Assembly (NCBI GenBank): GCA_029262795.1 | Contig: JAJCYT010000028.1 | Coordinates: forward strand, 62,001-126,000 | Source of the DNA: Candidatus Fraserbacteria bacterium | GTDB lineage: Bacteria > Bipolaricaulota > Bipolaricaulia > RBG-16-55-9 > JAJCYT01 | Length of the DNA stretch: 64,000 bases | Direction: 5' to 3' | Shown: positions 1 through 8,270 of the stretch, piece by piece | Layout: the number at the start of each line of letters is the position of its first letter | Numbering within the stretch: the stretch's first letter is position 1 | The notes under the pieces: generated by a model | The model's input: the letters and a program-made list of their open reading frames with translations, nothing else | What the model was told of the DNA's origin: nothing | The model's database searches: none | Position numbers and translations under genes: made by a program

Positions 1-339
1 CAACTGAATGAATACGCTGAAAAAATAGAAGCGTTGGCCAAATATCCTGGTGCTTCTGAAGGCACGATACCCGCCATTTGTTACACGGCTTTGGGCTTGG
101 CAGGAGAAGCAGGGGAAGTGGCCAATCAGATCAAAAAGGTATTGCGTGATGACGATGGTGCTATCAGTGAAGGCCGTCGGGAAAAACTGGCTGCTGAGCT
201 GGGGGACGTGGCTTGGTATTTTATTCGACTTTGTGCAGAGTTAAATATTGATCCCAATCGTGTGCTTCAGGAAAATGTCGATAAACTTTATGGTCGCTTG
301 GAACGTGGGACGATCAAGGGTGATGGAGATGTACGATGA
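1..339 (+). CDS. MazG-like nucleotide pyrophosphohydrolase (5' end outside window)
   Basis: The reading frame is open from base 1, so the true start lies upstream; the TTG at 34 is internal. The visible 112 residues fit the short all-alpha MazG-like NTP pyrophosphatase fold. A helix with GLAGEAGEVANQIKK (the ExxE metal-binding pair) is followed by a second helix with KLAAELGDVAWY (the ExxD pair). These enzymes hydrolyse (d)NTPs to NMP and pyrophosphate, usually for house-cleaning, with Mg2+ held by the two acidic pairs. The stop overlaps the next start in an ATGA, so the two genes are probably translationally coupled. The exact subfamily and substrate cannot be told. Confidence 0.8.
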   Translation, partial: QLNEYAEKIEALAKYPGASEGTIPAICYTALGLAGEAGEVANQIKKVLRDDDGAISEGRREKLAAELGDVAWYFIRLCAELNIDPNRVLQENVDKLYGRLERGTIKGDGDVR

Positions 340-530
340 ATCAATCTTTATTTGATCTTCCCAAAACAGAAACACAACCCGAAGTGCAACAACCTGAACG
401 TGATGCAATTCTTTATATTGACCATAACCCTGAGCCTCACATTTGTCCGTATTGTGGCAATGAGTTTGCCGACATCGTGGGCTGCCATAAAATCTGTCGT
501 TGTGGCTATATGGAAGGCTGTGGCGATTGA
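336..530 (+). CDS. Small zinc-ribbon-like protein
   Basis: A 64-residue protein whose ATG overlaps the stop of the MazG-like gene (ATGA). Its C-terminal half has six cysteines and a histidine: CPYCGN, then GCHKICRCGY and EGCGD, consistent with a small zinc-binding knuckle. The N-terminal half is polar and probably disordered. There is no catalytic signature and I do not recognise a named family. Tight coupling suggests it works with, or regulates, the pyrophosphohydrolase. The 153 bases that follow hold no gene and probably the serC promoter, although no clear -35/-10 pair stands out. Confidence 0.6.
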   Translation: MNQSLFDLPKTETQPEVQQPERDAILYIDHNPEPHICPYCGNEFADIVGCHKICRCGYMEGCGD

Positions 531-683
531 TTGTTCAGTTGCAAAAATTCAGTTGAAACCCCTCTCCTAACTTCATAGAATTCAACGTGCTTTTTGATGG
601 ATACGTTAAGCAAGAATATTTCTGCTTTGTAGAATGCGATTTCGTCGTCTACATTGCGCTTACTTATGTAAGGGGGGGATAAT

Positions 684-1775
684 ATGAAGCGAGTTTATAA
701 TTTTTCAGCAGGACCAGCCACATTGCCTTTGCCTGTATTGGAACAAGCCCAGCAAACATTTTTAGCATTGCCCGAAGCAGGCATGTCAGTATTGGAAATG
801 AGCCACCGTTCTTCCTGGTTTACCGAAATCATTGAAACCACCGAAGCCAATATCCGCAAACTTTACAACATTCCAGGAAACTATAAGGTGTTGTTTTTAC
901 AGGGCGGGGCCTCATTGCAGTTTTCAATGTTGTCTGCCAGTTTTTTAAGAGGCAGCAACACACCTGCCGATTACGTGTTGAGTGGTTCCTGGGCCAATAA
1001 AGCCATTAAGGAAGCTGGTAAAGAAGGGCCAACCAACATTGCCTGGGACGGAAAACCCGATAACTTTGTGCGCGTTCCCAAACAGGACGAACTCAGCCTG
1101 ACTTCAGGTTCGCCTTATATGCACGTAACCTCCAATGAAACGATCCAAGGAGTGCAGTGGGCGCAGACACCAGATGCGCAAGGTGCGCCTTTGATTTGTG
1201 ATATGTCTTCCGATTTCTTGTCTCGCCCCATCAATGTCGAGGATTATGCGATGATCTATGCCGGCGCTCAAAAAAATGCAGGAGGTTCCGGCGTGACCGT
1301 TGTGATCATTCGCGATGATATGCTGGAAAAAGTGCCGGACAATATGCCATCCATGCTGGATTATCGCTTGATGGCAGAAAAGAAATCGCTTTACAACACG
1401 CCACCCAGTTATGCCATTTACATTGTTATGCTGGTGACCGATTGGTTGCTCAATCAAATTGGCGGTTTGCAGAAAATGACACAAATTAACCAGGAAAAAG
1501 CCAATTTGTTGTATAGCGTTATCGACCAAAGTGAAGGCTTTTACAGCGGACACGCACAAGAAGATAGCCGTTCATTGATGAATGTGACATGGCGTTTACC
1601 AAATGATGATTTACAGGCGATCTTCCTGGACCAAGCCAAAGCTTGTGATCTGTATGAACTCAAAGGCCATCGCTCTGTCGGCGGTATTCGTGCTTCCATC
1701 TACAATGCTATGACATTAAAAGGTGTTGAAGCGCTACGCGACTTTATGGTTGAATTTCAAAAACAACATGCTTAA
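684..1775 (+). CDS. serC: Phosphoserine aminotransferase
   Basis: Converts 3-phosphohydroxypyruvate plus glutamate to O-phosphoserine, the second step of serine synthesis; the family also acts in pyridoxal phosphate synthesis. The 363 residues match the usual SerC length. Diagnostic stretches are the N-terminal YNFSAGPATLP, the phosphate-contacting HRSS region, and the PLP-binding Lys197 in IYAGAQKN; the C-terminal RSVGGIRASIYNA is also typical. The start is preceded by a strong AAGGGGGG ribosome site. The next gene is serA, so two of the three serine-pathway enzymes sit together, separated by a short intergenic hairpin repeat. Confidence 0.97.
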   Translation: MKRVYNFSAGPATLPLPVLEQAQQTFLALPEAGMSVLEMSHRSSWFTEIIETTEANIRKLYNIPGNYKVLFLQGGASLQFSMLSASFLRGSNTPADYVLSGSWANKAIKEAGKEGPTNIAWDGKPDNFVRVPKQDELSLTSGSPYMHVTSNETIQGVQWAQTPDAQGAPLICDMSSDFLSRPINVEDYAMIYAGAQKNAGGSGVTVVIIRDDMLEKVPDNMPSMLDYRLMAEKKSLYNTPPSYAIYIVMLVTDWLLNQIGGLQKMTQINQEKANLLYSVIDQSEGFYSGHAQEDSRSLMNVTWRLPNDDLQAIFLDQAKACDLYELKGHRSVGGIRASIYNAMTLKGVEALRDFMVEFQKQHA

Positions 1776-1804
1776 AGGGCGAGTGGAAGAATAGAAAAAT
1801 ATTA

Positions 1805-1837
1805 AAACCAACCCCCAACCCCCTTTCAAAAGGGGGC
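1805..1837. repeat. Intergenic CCCCCAACCCCCTT hairpin repeat, copy 1
   Basis: Between serC and serA lies a run CCCCCAACCCCCTTT followed by AAAAGGGGG. CCCCCTT (1819-1825) pairs with AAGGGGG (1830-1836) around a four-base loop. The same core recurs at 15221-15248 with a longer stem, and as a stemless half at 19349-19363, so it is a dispersed short intergenic element and not a gene-specific terminator. No T-tract follows. Confidence 0.6.
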
Positions 1838-1928
1838 ACGATTTGGACTGCGAATGGTTCTTCTGAATCTCATTTCGCTTTTCTTTTCGGGGGAGAATGA
1901 GAAAACTGAATTAAGGGAAGAAGAAATT

Positions 1929-2840
1929 ATGACAAAACAGGTTATTGTTTGTGACCCAATGGATGAAGCAGCATTGAATTTGCTCAAACAACAGAGCAAT
2001 TTGGAAATTGATTATCAGCCAGAAATTTCGATTGAAGAGCTTAATAATGTGATTGGTAATTATCATGCTGCATTCATCCGCAGCCGTACCAAACTCCGTC
2101 AGGAAACACTGGAGAAATCAGGCAATTTAAAAGTTATTGGTCGTGCTGGCACAGGTTTGGATAACATCGATGTGGCATTTGCAGAGTCCAAAGGCATTAC
2201 AGTACTGAACACCCCTGGAGCCAATGCCAATGCTGTTGCAGAATTAACCGTTTGCATGATGCTCATGTTGGCACGTCGTGTGATGGCCGGCATCGAAACC
2301 ATTCGGGCGGGAAACCCTGCGAAAGTAAAAGGCTTTGAACTTCAAGGCAAAACCTTGGGCTTGGTTGGATTCGGGAACATTGGTCGACTCACTGCCAATC
2401 TTGCGCGTGGATTTGATATGAATGTGATTGCGTTTGACCCATTGGTTCAGCCTGATCAAGTGCCCGAAGCCTTGCGCGTGGTGCCGCTTTCGCCCTTGGA
2501 AGATGTGTTGGGACAAAGTGATTTTGTTTCTTTACACACGCCTTTGTTGGAAAGCACAGAAAAAATGGTCAACACAGAATTATTAGGGAAATTCAAACGG
2601 GGCGCTTATCTCATCAACACAGCACGCGCTGGCTTGATTGATGATTTATCCGTGCTGCAAGCGCTCGAAGATGATTCTCTGGCAGGATTTGCCACCGATT
2701 TGTACGAAGCCAAGAGCCCTTTATTCAAACATTCCAAAGTGCTGGCGACACCTCATATGGGCGCGTCCACAGCAGAATCTCAGCGACGCGCGGGTGAAGG
2801 AATTGTGAAACGTGTGGTTGATGCATTGGCAGCGTTATGA
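1929..2840 (+). CDS. serA: D-3-phosphoglycerate dehydrogenase (short form)
   Basis: Oxidises 3-phosphoglycerate to 3-phosphohydroxypyruvate with NAD+, the first committed step of serine synthesis. The 303 residues cover the substrate and NAD-binding domains without a C-terminal ACT domain, so serine feedback through ACT is absent. Visible: the Rossmann GxGxxG (Gly147-Gly152, VGFGNIG), catalytic Arg233 in NTARAG, and His276 in TPHMGAST. I chose ATG 1929 (MTKQVIV) because it has AAGGGAAGAAG upstream and family-like length; the frame extends 25 codons further up without similarity. Its last bases overlap the end of the convergent site-2 protease gene. Confidence 0.92.
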   Translation: MTKQVIVCDPMDEAALNLLKQQSNLEIDYQPEISIEELNNVIGNYHAAFIRSRTKLRQETLEKSGNLKVIGRAGTGLDNIDVAFAESKGITVLNTPGANANAVAELTVCMMLMLARRVMAGIETIRAGNPAKVKGFELQGKTLGLVGFGNIGRLTANLARGFDMNVIAFDPLVQPDQVPEALRVVPLSPLEDVLGQSDFVSLHTPLLESTEKMVNTELLGKFKRGAYLINTARAGLIDDLSVLQALEDDSLAGFATDLYEAKSPLFKHSKVLATPHMGASTAESQRRAGEGIVKRVVDALAAL

Positions 2841-3512
2841 CACGCTGATTAATTGTTCCAACATCCACAATGCCGCATCGACGATGGGTTCAAGCACGTT
2901 TTGCAACAGGCCAAGAGCCATCAGGCCCAGCACGATGAACAGACCATAGCGTTCCACCTGTCGTAGTAGATTACGTCCTTGTATTGGCAGAAAATAAGCC
3001 AGTACACGGGAGCCATCCAATGGTGGGATGGGGATTAAATTAAATGTGCCCAGCAGAATGTTGATGATAAAAAAGATGGCCAAGAAGAATATGCCATATT
3101 CAATGGGTTCTGTTCGTTCTCCAAACGCATTGAGCAGCAATAGCGAATCAAATCGGGTAATAATCCACAATATTCCATAACTCAGTGAAGCCAGTATGAA
3201 GTTGGTAATCGGTCCGCCAATTGCCACCCACATCATGCCTTGGTAGGGATTTTTAAAATACATTGGGTTCACAGGAACCGGCTTGGCAAAACCAAAGATA
3301 GGCGCTTTTAGCAATGCCAGGATGCCAGGCAGAAGGATTGTGCCAATGGGGTCGATGTGCCGGATTGGATTCAGGCTGAGTCGTTTTAACGATTTGGCAG
3401 TGGGATCGCCCAGTCGAAAGGCAATGTAACCATGTGCCACTTCGTGAAACACCACTGCAATCAGCACTGCAGTGAGTTGCAATGCAATGTCAATGATATC
3501 GGATAAATTCAT
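2835..3512 (-). CDS. Site-2 protease family (M50) intramembrane metalloprotease
   Basis: A 225-residue polytopic protein with the zinc motif HEVAH (His23-Glu24-His27) in the first membrane helix, and NLIPIPPLDGSRV near residue 158, whose Asp166 is the third zinc ligand. This is the compact S2P class without PDZ or CBS domains. S2P enzymes cut transmembrane substrates, classically anti-sigma factors, but the substrate here is unknown. Several further hydrophobic segments fit a membrane core. The gene is convergent with serA and overlaps its stop by six bases, with no terminator between them. Confidence 0.9.
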   Translation of the reverse strand: MNLSDIIDIALQLTAVLIAVVFHEVAHGYIAFRLGDPTAKSLKRLSLNPIRHIDPIGTILLPGILALLKAPIFGFAKPVPVNPMYFKNPYQGMMWVAIGGPITNFILASLSYGILWIITRFDSLLLLNAFGERTEPIEYGIFFLAIFFIINILLGTFNLIPIPPLDGSRVLAYFLPIQGRNLLRQVERYGLFIVLGLMALGLLQNVLEPIVDAALWMLEQLISVS

Positions 3513-3567
3513 AGAATTAGTGGTGGCGTGACATTATCTGAGTTTTACCACCGGAGGGCGCTCACGA

Positions 3568-3594
3568 GCCGGCTCTACCTGATAGGTAGGCGGC
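3568..3594 (-). terminator. GC-rich hairpin downstream of the SnoaL-like gene
   Basis: CTACCT (3575-3580) pairs with AGGTAG (3584-3589) around GAT, flanked by GCCG and CGGC, giving a compact ten-pair hairpin. It lies about 70 bases past the stop of the minus-strand SnoaL-like gene, within the same GC-rich block. No T-run follows, so termination is uncertain. The rest of 3513-3665 shows no gene. Confidence 0.3.
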
Positions 3595-3665
3595 ACCATC
3601 GAGGAGCAGGTCCTGTTGACAGTGCAGCCGCCAAAACATCTCGCCGGACCAGTTTCCTGCTCCCC

Positions 3666-4082
3666 TCACGCCCACCCAAGCTGCTGGAGGCTGATGCCGT
3701 CGTTCCAGATCTTCGTCATATGGCGAATCTTGTCACCTTCGAATTTCATCACATATACATAGTCGGCCTCTACTTGGTTCCCGGTCGGAGGCACTGGTCC
3801 GCCCTCTCCGGTGTGGGTACCTCGGAACACAGCGTACGCGGTGACGTTGTTGCGATCCTCGTCCACGGCGAACGATTGCATTTCGTACCGACCATCGGGA
3901 ACAGGCGTGAGCAGACCCTTCATCCAGTCGGTGTACGCCTGCAGCGTGTTTACGTCCGCCAGAGCGCTAGCCTGGGCTGAAAACGACGCATCAGTATGGC
4001 AGTACTGTTGGCACGATTCCCAGCCTCCACCTGTTTCGCAGGTATCGAAAAACCGTTCGGCCGTTTCTTTGATTGAACTCAT
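3666..4082 (-). CDS. SnoaL-like (NTF2-fold) protein in a GC-rich insert
   Basis: A 138-residue protein of the SnoaL/ester-cyclase type NTF2-like superfamily. It has an N-terminal helix (IKETAERFFDTC), a middle LQAYTDWMKGLL helix and beta strands ending in YVMKFEGDKIRHMTKIWND, typical of the cone-shaped barrel. Members are cyclases, hydratases or catalytically silent binders, and the function cannot be assigned. A good AAAGGAG site precedes the ATG at 4082. Codon use and base composition are clearly more GC-rich than the genes on either side, and no operon partner is present, which suggests recent acquisition. Confidence 0.75.
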   Translation of the reverse strand: MSSIKETAERFFDTCETGGGWESCQQYCHTDASFSAQASALADVNTLQAYTDWMKGLLTPVPDGRYEMQSFAVDEDRNNVTAYAVFRGTHTGEGGPVPPTGNQVEADYVYVMKFEGDKIRHMTKIWNDGISLQQLGWA

Positions 4083-4213
4083 ATGAGAATGCTCCTTTTA
4101 TGCTTTTACTTCACACAGTTTAGCGCCGCCAGTACCTCGGTCGCCAAGCACCAAATGATGACCTTTTCCTTAAATTTGTTTCTACTGTATTGCCTTAAAG
4201 TAACGCGGCCAAC

Positions 4214-4927
4214 TTAGCGAGACAGGCGGTTCAACCACTTGCGGCCGTCCATGGCAATGATGCCAAACAAAATGCCGCCTAAATGTCCCCAGTGACTAAT
4301 GCCTGCCAAGCTGCCAGAGAAGGCAAATAGCAGAGAAAAGCCACCAAAAATCCAAACAGCGTATTTGGCTTTAATGGGCATGAAGTACATGTAAATGACG
4401 TTGTCAGGAAACAATCTGCCGTAAGCGGCCAACAATCCCAACACGGAGCCAGAAGCGCCAATGGTTACGGTAAACATTTCTCGTCCGCCGGTGATCATAG
4501 CAATGACAGCCACCAAAAGCCCTGCACCAATACCACAGAAGAAGTAGAAAAATAAAAAGCGTTTCATGCCCCAGATTCGCTCTAACATGGTGCCAAACAT
4601 CCATAAGGCCAACATGTTAAAACCAATGTGCCACATCCCGCCATGCAAGAACATATAGGTGACAGGTTGCCAGAGTTCAAAATTATATGGGCAAATTTCG
4701 CGAAGACTGAAAAGCTGTCCATCTACATTGACCACTCCGCCGGCGTAAGTGAGGCAGGCAGGTCTGAGTCCAAACACCGTTTCAAACCAGCCAACGCCAA
4801 GGGTGAACAGTCCTGCATTGCCAGCCTGGATCTGAAACCAGACTTGCAATAAGAACACGACCAAATTGGCGACCAGAAGATATTGAACCGCACTGCCAAG
4901 GGCCAAAGGGTTGCTGTAGTTTTTCAT
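4214..4927 (-). CDS. Rhomboid family intramembrane serine protease
   Basis: A 237-residue integral membrane protein with the rhomboid core: HIGFNM in the second helix region, GASGS with catalytic Ser159, and SHWGHLGG with catalytic His215. It cleaves transmembrane segments of unknown targets. I chose ATG 4927 (MKNYSNPLAL) because it overlaps the upstream rqcH stop as ATGA, which fits the coupling style seen throughout the window; the frame extends into rqcH but that part has no rhomboid similarity. About six hydrophobic helices are visible. Coupling to a ribosome-quality-control gene is notable, though no functional link is established here. Confidence 0.9.
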   Translation of the reverse strand: MKNYSNPLALGSAVQYLLVANLVVFLLQVWFQIQAGNAGLFTLGVGWFETVFGLRPACLTYAGGVVNVDGQLFSLREICPYNFELWQPVTYMFLHGGMWHIGFNMLALWMFGTMLERIWGMKRFLFFYFFCGIGAGLLVAVIAMITGGREMFTVTIGASGSVLGLLAAYGRLFPDNVIYMYFMPIKAKYAVWIFGGFSLLFAFSGSLAGISHWGHLGGILFGIIAMDGRKWLNRLSR

Positions 4928-6624
4928 TCTGTTTCCTCTTGTGTGGGCGCAACCAGCAAGGTTTGGTCCTCTTGTGTGACCAGCACCAAACCAGGTTTGG
5001 CCCCTCTGGGTTTGCGCAGGAATTTTGCACGCGTGCAAATCACCGGCACTTTGGTGGCTTCACGACCCTTGGAATAATACGCGGCCAGTTGGGCGGCACG
5101 CAAGCGCACTTCATCTGGCACGGCAGCAGCATCGCCGTTGCTTTTGATGACCACATGCGACCCAGGGCGTTCTCTTGCATGAAGCCACAAATCTTCAGGT
5201 TGTGCGCTTTTGGTCAACTCATCATTCTGTCGACTGTTGCGACCTACCAAAATCGTATAACCTTCAGTTTCGTAACGACGTGGGCCATGTGGTTCGACTG
5301 GTTTTTTGCGTGGATCGGGCGCTTTTCGGATGCCGAGTTCTTCGGCCAGCACATCTAAATCTTCGGGTGCTTCGGCCTGTTCCACCTGAGTTTGTGCGGT
5401 TTGAAAATATTCCAATTCCAGTGCCAGTGATTTTTGCCGCTCAGTGAGTTTGTCCACGCCACGCTTGAGTTTTTTATAGCGTTCGTAGCGCTTTTGAGCC
5501 GCTTCAATAGGGGTAAGTCGTGGGTCGATTTTGATGAGCAAAGGTTCTTCTGTTTCCAGATCAATCAATTCCTTTTCATTGCCAGCTTGTAAATCATGTA
5601 GATTCATCATGATGATATCGGCTTCTTTTCGAATCACTTCAAATTGTTCAGCACGATGAAGATCAGCAGCCACATGATCTAGCGCACTTTTGGCTTTTTT
5701 GACCTGATCTTTGAGATGTTTGAGAATTCGTTGGCGTTCGGATTGTTCTTCTGTGCTTGGGATGTCAATTTGCAAACAAGCATCAAAAGCTTCAGAGAGT
5801 GATTGCGCAGGCTGATATTCCTGATCTTGATACACCTGAAGTGGGAATGGCGAGGCATCTACAGGTTCACCATCTTTGAAATAAATACAGGGTGAAATAC
5901 TTTCTTCCAAATGCCCGAACAGTTGTTGTGCACTGGCCCATAAGCTGTTGATGGCAACGTCATCCAGCTGCTGTGCTGGGGCTTTGAGGTCCAATCCTGT
6001 TCGCAAAACAAGTTCCTTGGCCAAACGCGGCCCGATGCCTTCGAGGTGATTGAGTAACCAGCGCCAGATGGGTTCATCATCTCTTGTTAGATTCAAGAAC
6101 TTTTCTTTGTGATCCTTTTCGGGATTGAGTTTGTCCTGTTTGTCCGGCGCTGTGTAGAGCGTGCCAGGGGGCAGGCGGCGTGTTGGGCGTTGTACGGCTG
6201 CCCCCAGGACATTGAGCTTGTTTGGTGAATTTTTTGGTAACAGGAGCATGGCGTTACCGCGATTGCCGAGCAGTTCGACTTTGAGGTTATAAACTTTATC
6301 TGGCCGTCGGATGAGGATATTTACAATGCGCTCTAGCCCATCTTGTCTAACAGAGTCCACAAATCCATTTTTCACATGCTTTCGTAACAACATACAAAAG
6401 CTAGAAGGTGATATGGGATTGTCCATGCGAGATTTGGACACATGAAACCAAGGTGGGTTGTCAAATCCGATGACTAAAGTGACCTCCTCTTGATATTGAG
6501 CCGAATAGAGTTTGAGTGTCACCATGTTCGGTTGCGGGTGATATATCTGCTGCACTCGACTGCCTTTTAGCTTAGCGTCCAACTCCTGAGCGAGGCAGCG
6601 CAGTGTCAATCCATCAATGGTCAT
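4924..6624 (-). CDS. rqcH: NFACT family ribosome quality control factor (RqcH/FbpA-like)
   Basis: A 566-residue NFACT protein. The N-terminal NFACT-N domain starts MTIDGLTLRCLAQEL and contains the HPQPNMVTLKLYS strand region. A central helical/coiled-coil part spans roughly residues 280-420, and the C-terminal NFACT-R domain (former DUF814) carries LVGRNSRQND and DLWLHARERPGSHVVIK. In other bacteria RqcH binds obstructed 50S subunits and adds alanine tails to stalled peptides. Length and domain order are complete. A perfect TATAAT lies only six bases before the ATG and no Shine-Dalgarno is visible, so the message may be leaderless. The stop is coupled to the rhomboid start. Confidence 0.9.
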   Translation of the reverse strand: MTIDGLTLRCLAQELDAKLKGSRVQQIYHPQPNMVTLKLYSAQYQEEVTLVIGFDNPPWFHVSKSRMDNPISPSSFCMLLRKHVKNGFVDSVRQDGLERIVNILIRRPDKVYNLKVELLGNRGNAMLLLPKNSPNKLNVLGAAVQRPTRRLPPGTLYTAPDKQDKLNPEKDHKEKFLNLTRDDEPIWRWLLNHLEGIGPRLAKELVLRTGLDLKAPAQQLDDVAINSLWASAQQLFGHLEESISPCIYFKDGEPVDASPFPLQVYQDQEYQPAQSLSEAFDACLQIDIPSTEEQSERQRILKHLKDQVKKAKSALDHVAADLHRAEQFEVIRKEADIIMMNLHDLQAGNEKELIDLETEEPLLIKIDPRLTPIEAAQKRYERYKKLKRGVDKLTERQKSLALELEYFQTAQTQVEQAEAPEDLDVLAEELGIRKAPDPRKKPVEPHGPRRYETEGYTILVGRNSRQNDELTKSAQPEDLWLHARERPGSHVVIKSNGDAAAVPDEVRLRAAQLAAYYSKGREATKVPVICTRAKFLRKPRGAKPGLVLVTQEDQTLLVAPTQEETE

Positions 6625-6630
6625 TCTCTC

Positions 6631-6636
6631 ATTATA
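6631..6636 (-). promoter_or_regulatory. -10 element (TATAAT) immediately upstream of rqcH
   Basis: The minus strand reads TATAAT at 6636-6631, then GAGAGA and the ATG of rqcH. A start site six or seven bases past the -10 would fall at or within one base of the start codon, predicting a leaderless mRNA. No convincing -35 is present at the right distance. Confidence 0.4.
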
Positions 6637-6819
6637 AAAACCTATTCCAAAATAATCCTCTTTTCTCTTTTGATAAGAATAAGTTTCAGGTGGAGAATTT
6701 ACTTGCGTAGCCCAATCGTAGCCCGCTCCCTTAAAGAGGCGTCCCCTTTCAAGATCAAAGGGGTTGAAGTTTTTTATATCTTGAAATTATTTTCCAAAGT
6801 GCTTTTGGTCTTTCATGTT

Positions 6820-6848
6820 TTGCTGGTATCAGCTTTCCTTGCTACAAT
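6820..6848 (+). promoter_or_regulatory. Predicted sigma70 promoter of nadM
   Basis: TTGCTG (6820-6825), a 17-base spacer, then TACAAT (6843-6848). The expected transcription start near 6855 falls two bases before the nadM ATG at 6857. No Shine-Dalgarno precedes that ATG, so translation may be leaderless. The remaining intergenic bases (6637-6819) hold nothing I can name. Confidence 0.45.
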
Positions 6849-6856
6849 CAACCGTT

Positions 6857-7387
6857 ATGAAACGTGCATTGTTTTTGGGAAGATTTCAGCCATATCACAA
6901 AGGCCACCAGAGTGTGGTTGAGCGCATTGCCAAAGAGGTCGATGAAATCATCATTGCCATTGGGAGTGCGCAGTGGAGTCATGATTTGAAAAATCCCTTT
7001 ACGGCAGGGGAACGCATCATGATGATCACACGGGCGTTAGAGGATTTACCCAACGTTAAATATGTGCTGCCGATTGAAGACATCCAGCGGAACCCATTGT
7101 ATGTGTCCCACATTGTATCATTGACGCCGTTGTTTGATGTGGTGTACACCAACAATCCACTGGTGAAAGAGTTGTTTTCCAATGCTGGGTTTAAGGTGCG
7201 TTCCACGCCGTTGGCGGAGCGGCATCAATACAGCGGCACGTACATTCGTCAACAATTGCTTGAAGATGAAAACTGGCGTGGCTTGGTGCCTGAAGGCGTG
7301 GCCCACATCATTGACGAAATTGATGGGGTGGAGCGCTATCGACGAATTAGTCATCAAGACACTGCAATCCCTTTTCCAATGGAGTAA
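6857..7387 (+). CDS. nadM: Nicotinamide-nucleotide adenylyltransferase (NadM type)
   Basis: Transfers AMP from ATP to NMN to form NAD+. The 176 residues show the nucleotidyltransferase signature GRFQPYHKGH at residues 8-17 and, toward the C terminus, YSGTYIRQQL, the ISGTxIR-like motif of the archaeal-type NadM family. I chose ATG 6857 (MKRALFLGRFQP) because every family member starts close to the GRF motif; the 14 extra upstream codons in frame overlap the predicted promoter. An HD-domain gene starts two bases after the stop and is surely co-transcribed. The ATG lacks a ribosome site. Confidence 0.92.
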   Translation: MKRALFLGRFQPYHKGHQSVVERIAKEVDEIIIAIGSAQWSHDLKNPFTAGERIMMITRALEDLPNVKYVLPIEDIQRNPLYVSHIVSLTPLFDVVYTNNPLVKELFSNAGFKVRSTPLAERHQYSGTYIRQQLLEDENWRGLVPEGVAHIIDEIDGVERYRRISHQDTAIPFPME

Positions 7388-7389
7388 TT

Positions 7390-8163
7390 ATGAGCTTAGT
7401 GGTGCCGACGAAAGACAATCAGAAATTGGTCACGTTGTTGGAACGAATTAATGAGCATGTCACCCTGAATACGTGGTGGTATAGCTCTAACATCAATGCC
7501 ATCAACCGCATGCACATTAACGATCATGGCCCTGTTCACATCAAAATTGTGGCCAATTTAGCCATTAAACTGTTACGCCTATTGCGTGAGCATGGCGTGG
7601 AAGCCAGCATCGTAAAAGACCACCAGATGACAGATGATGACGCAGAAGTGGTTTTGCTGCTGGCTGTTTGTCTTCACGATTTGGGCCATATTGTACACCG
7701 CCATGAACATGAGCGATTTTCGATTGGATTGGCAACCACATTGATGCCGGAATTGCTGGAAGGCATGTATGATCCGCGCGAGCAAGCCATCGTTATGGCC
7801 GAAGTGCTACATGCTATTTTTGCCCATGACACCCCGATTGATCCCTTCACCATCGAAGCAGGATGTTTGAAAGTGGCCGATGCGCTCGATATGGAAAAGG
7901 GGCGTGCGCGAATTCCATTTTCGATCAGCGAGCCGACCATCCATGCGGTTTCGGCATTGGCTATTGAGGAAGTCACATTTGCCGAAGGTGTTGATAAACC
8001 TATTCGGATTTGCATCCGCATGAGCAACTCAGCAGGGGTGTTCCAGCTGGACAATCTGCTGAAAGGCAAGTTCACCAATTCCGGCCTAATAGACTACATC
8101 GAAATTGAAGCCAGATTAGATGGGGACGAGAAAAATATCATGATCGACAGTTACACCATGTAG
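7390..8163 (+). CDS. HD domain phosphohydrolase
   Basis: A 257-residue protein with an HD metal-dependent phosphohydrolase domain: first His50 in GPVHIKIV, then the paired His96-Asp97 in CLHDLGH and a conserved Asp near residue 163 in VADALDM. The family hydrolyses phosphomonoesters or cyclic nucleotides. The C-terminal 80 residues form a beta-rich extension that I cannot name. The two-base gap after nadM implies one transcript, so a role in nucleotide or NAD metabolism is plausible but is inference. Confidence 0.8.
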   Translation: MSLVVPTKDNQKLVTLLERINEHVTLNTWWYSSNINAINRMHINDHGPVHIKIVANLAIKLLRLLREHGVEASIVKDHQMTDDDAEVVLLLAVCLHDLGHIVHRHEHERFSIGLATTLMPELLEGMYDPREQAIVMAEVLHAIFAHDTPIDPFTIEAGCLKVADALDMEKGRARIPFSISEPTIHAVSALAIEEVTFAEGVDKPIRICIRMSNSAGVFQLDNLLKGKFTNSGLIDYIEIEARLDGDEKNIMIDSYTM

Positions 8164-8270
8164 TGATTTTATTATAGTTCTATTGTTTGAAAAACATAAA
8201 TGAAAAAAGTTTTTATAGATCAGATCGAATTTATTCATAGCATTTCGGGATTTATTTTAAAGGAGTGAGG

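Noticed and set aside
3528-3980. A 150-codon plus-strand frame opposite the SnoaL-like gene
   Set aside because: It is a GC-driven shadow: no ribosome site, no domain, and the minus frame has a good start and a recognisable NTF2-like pattern.
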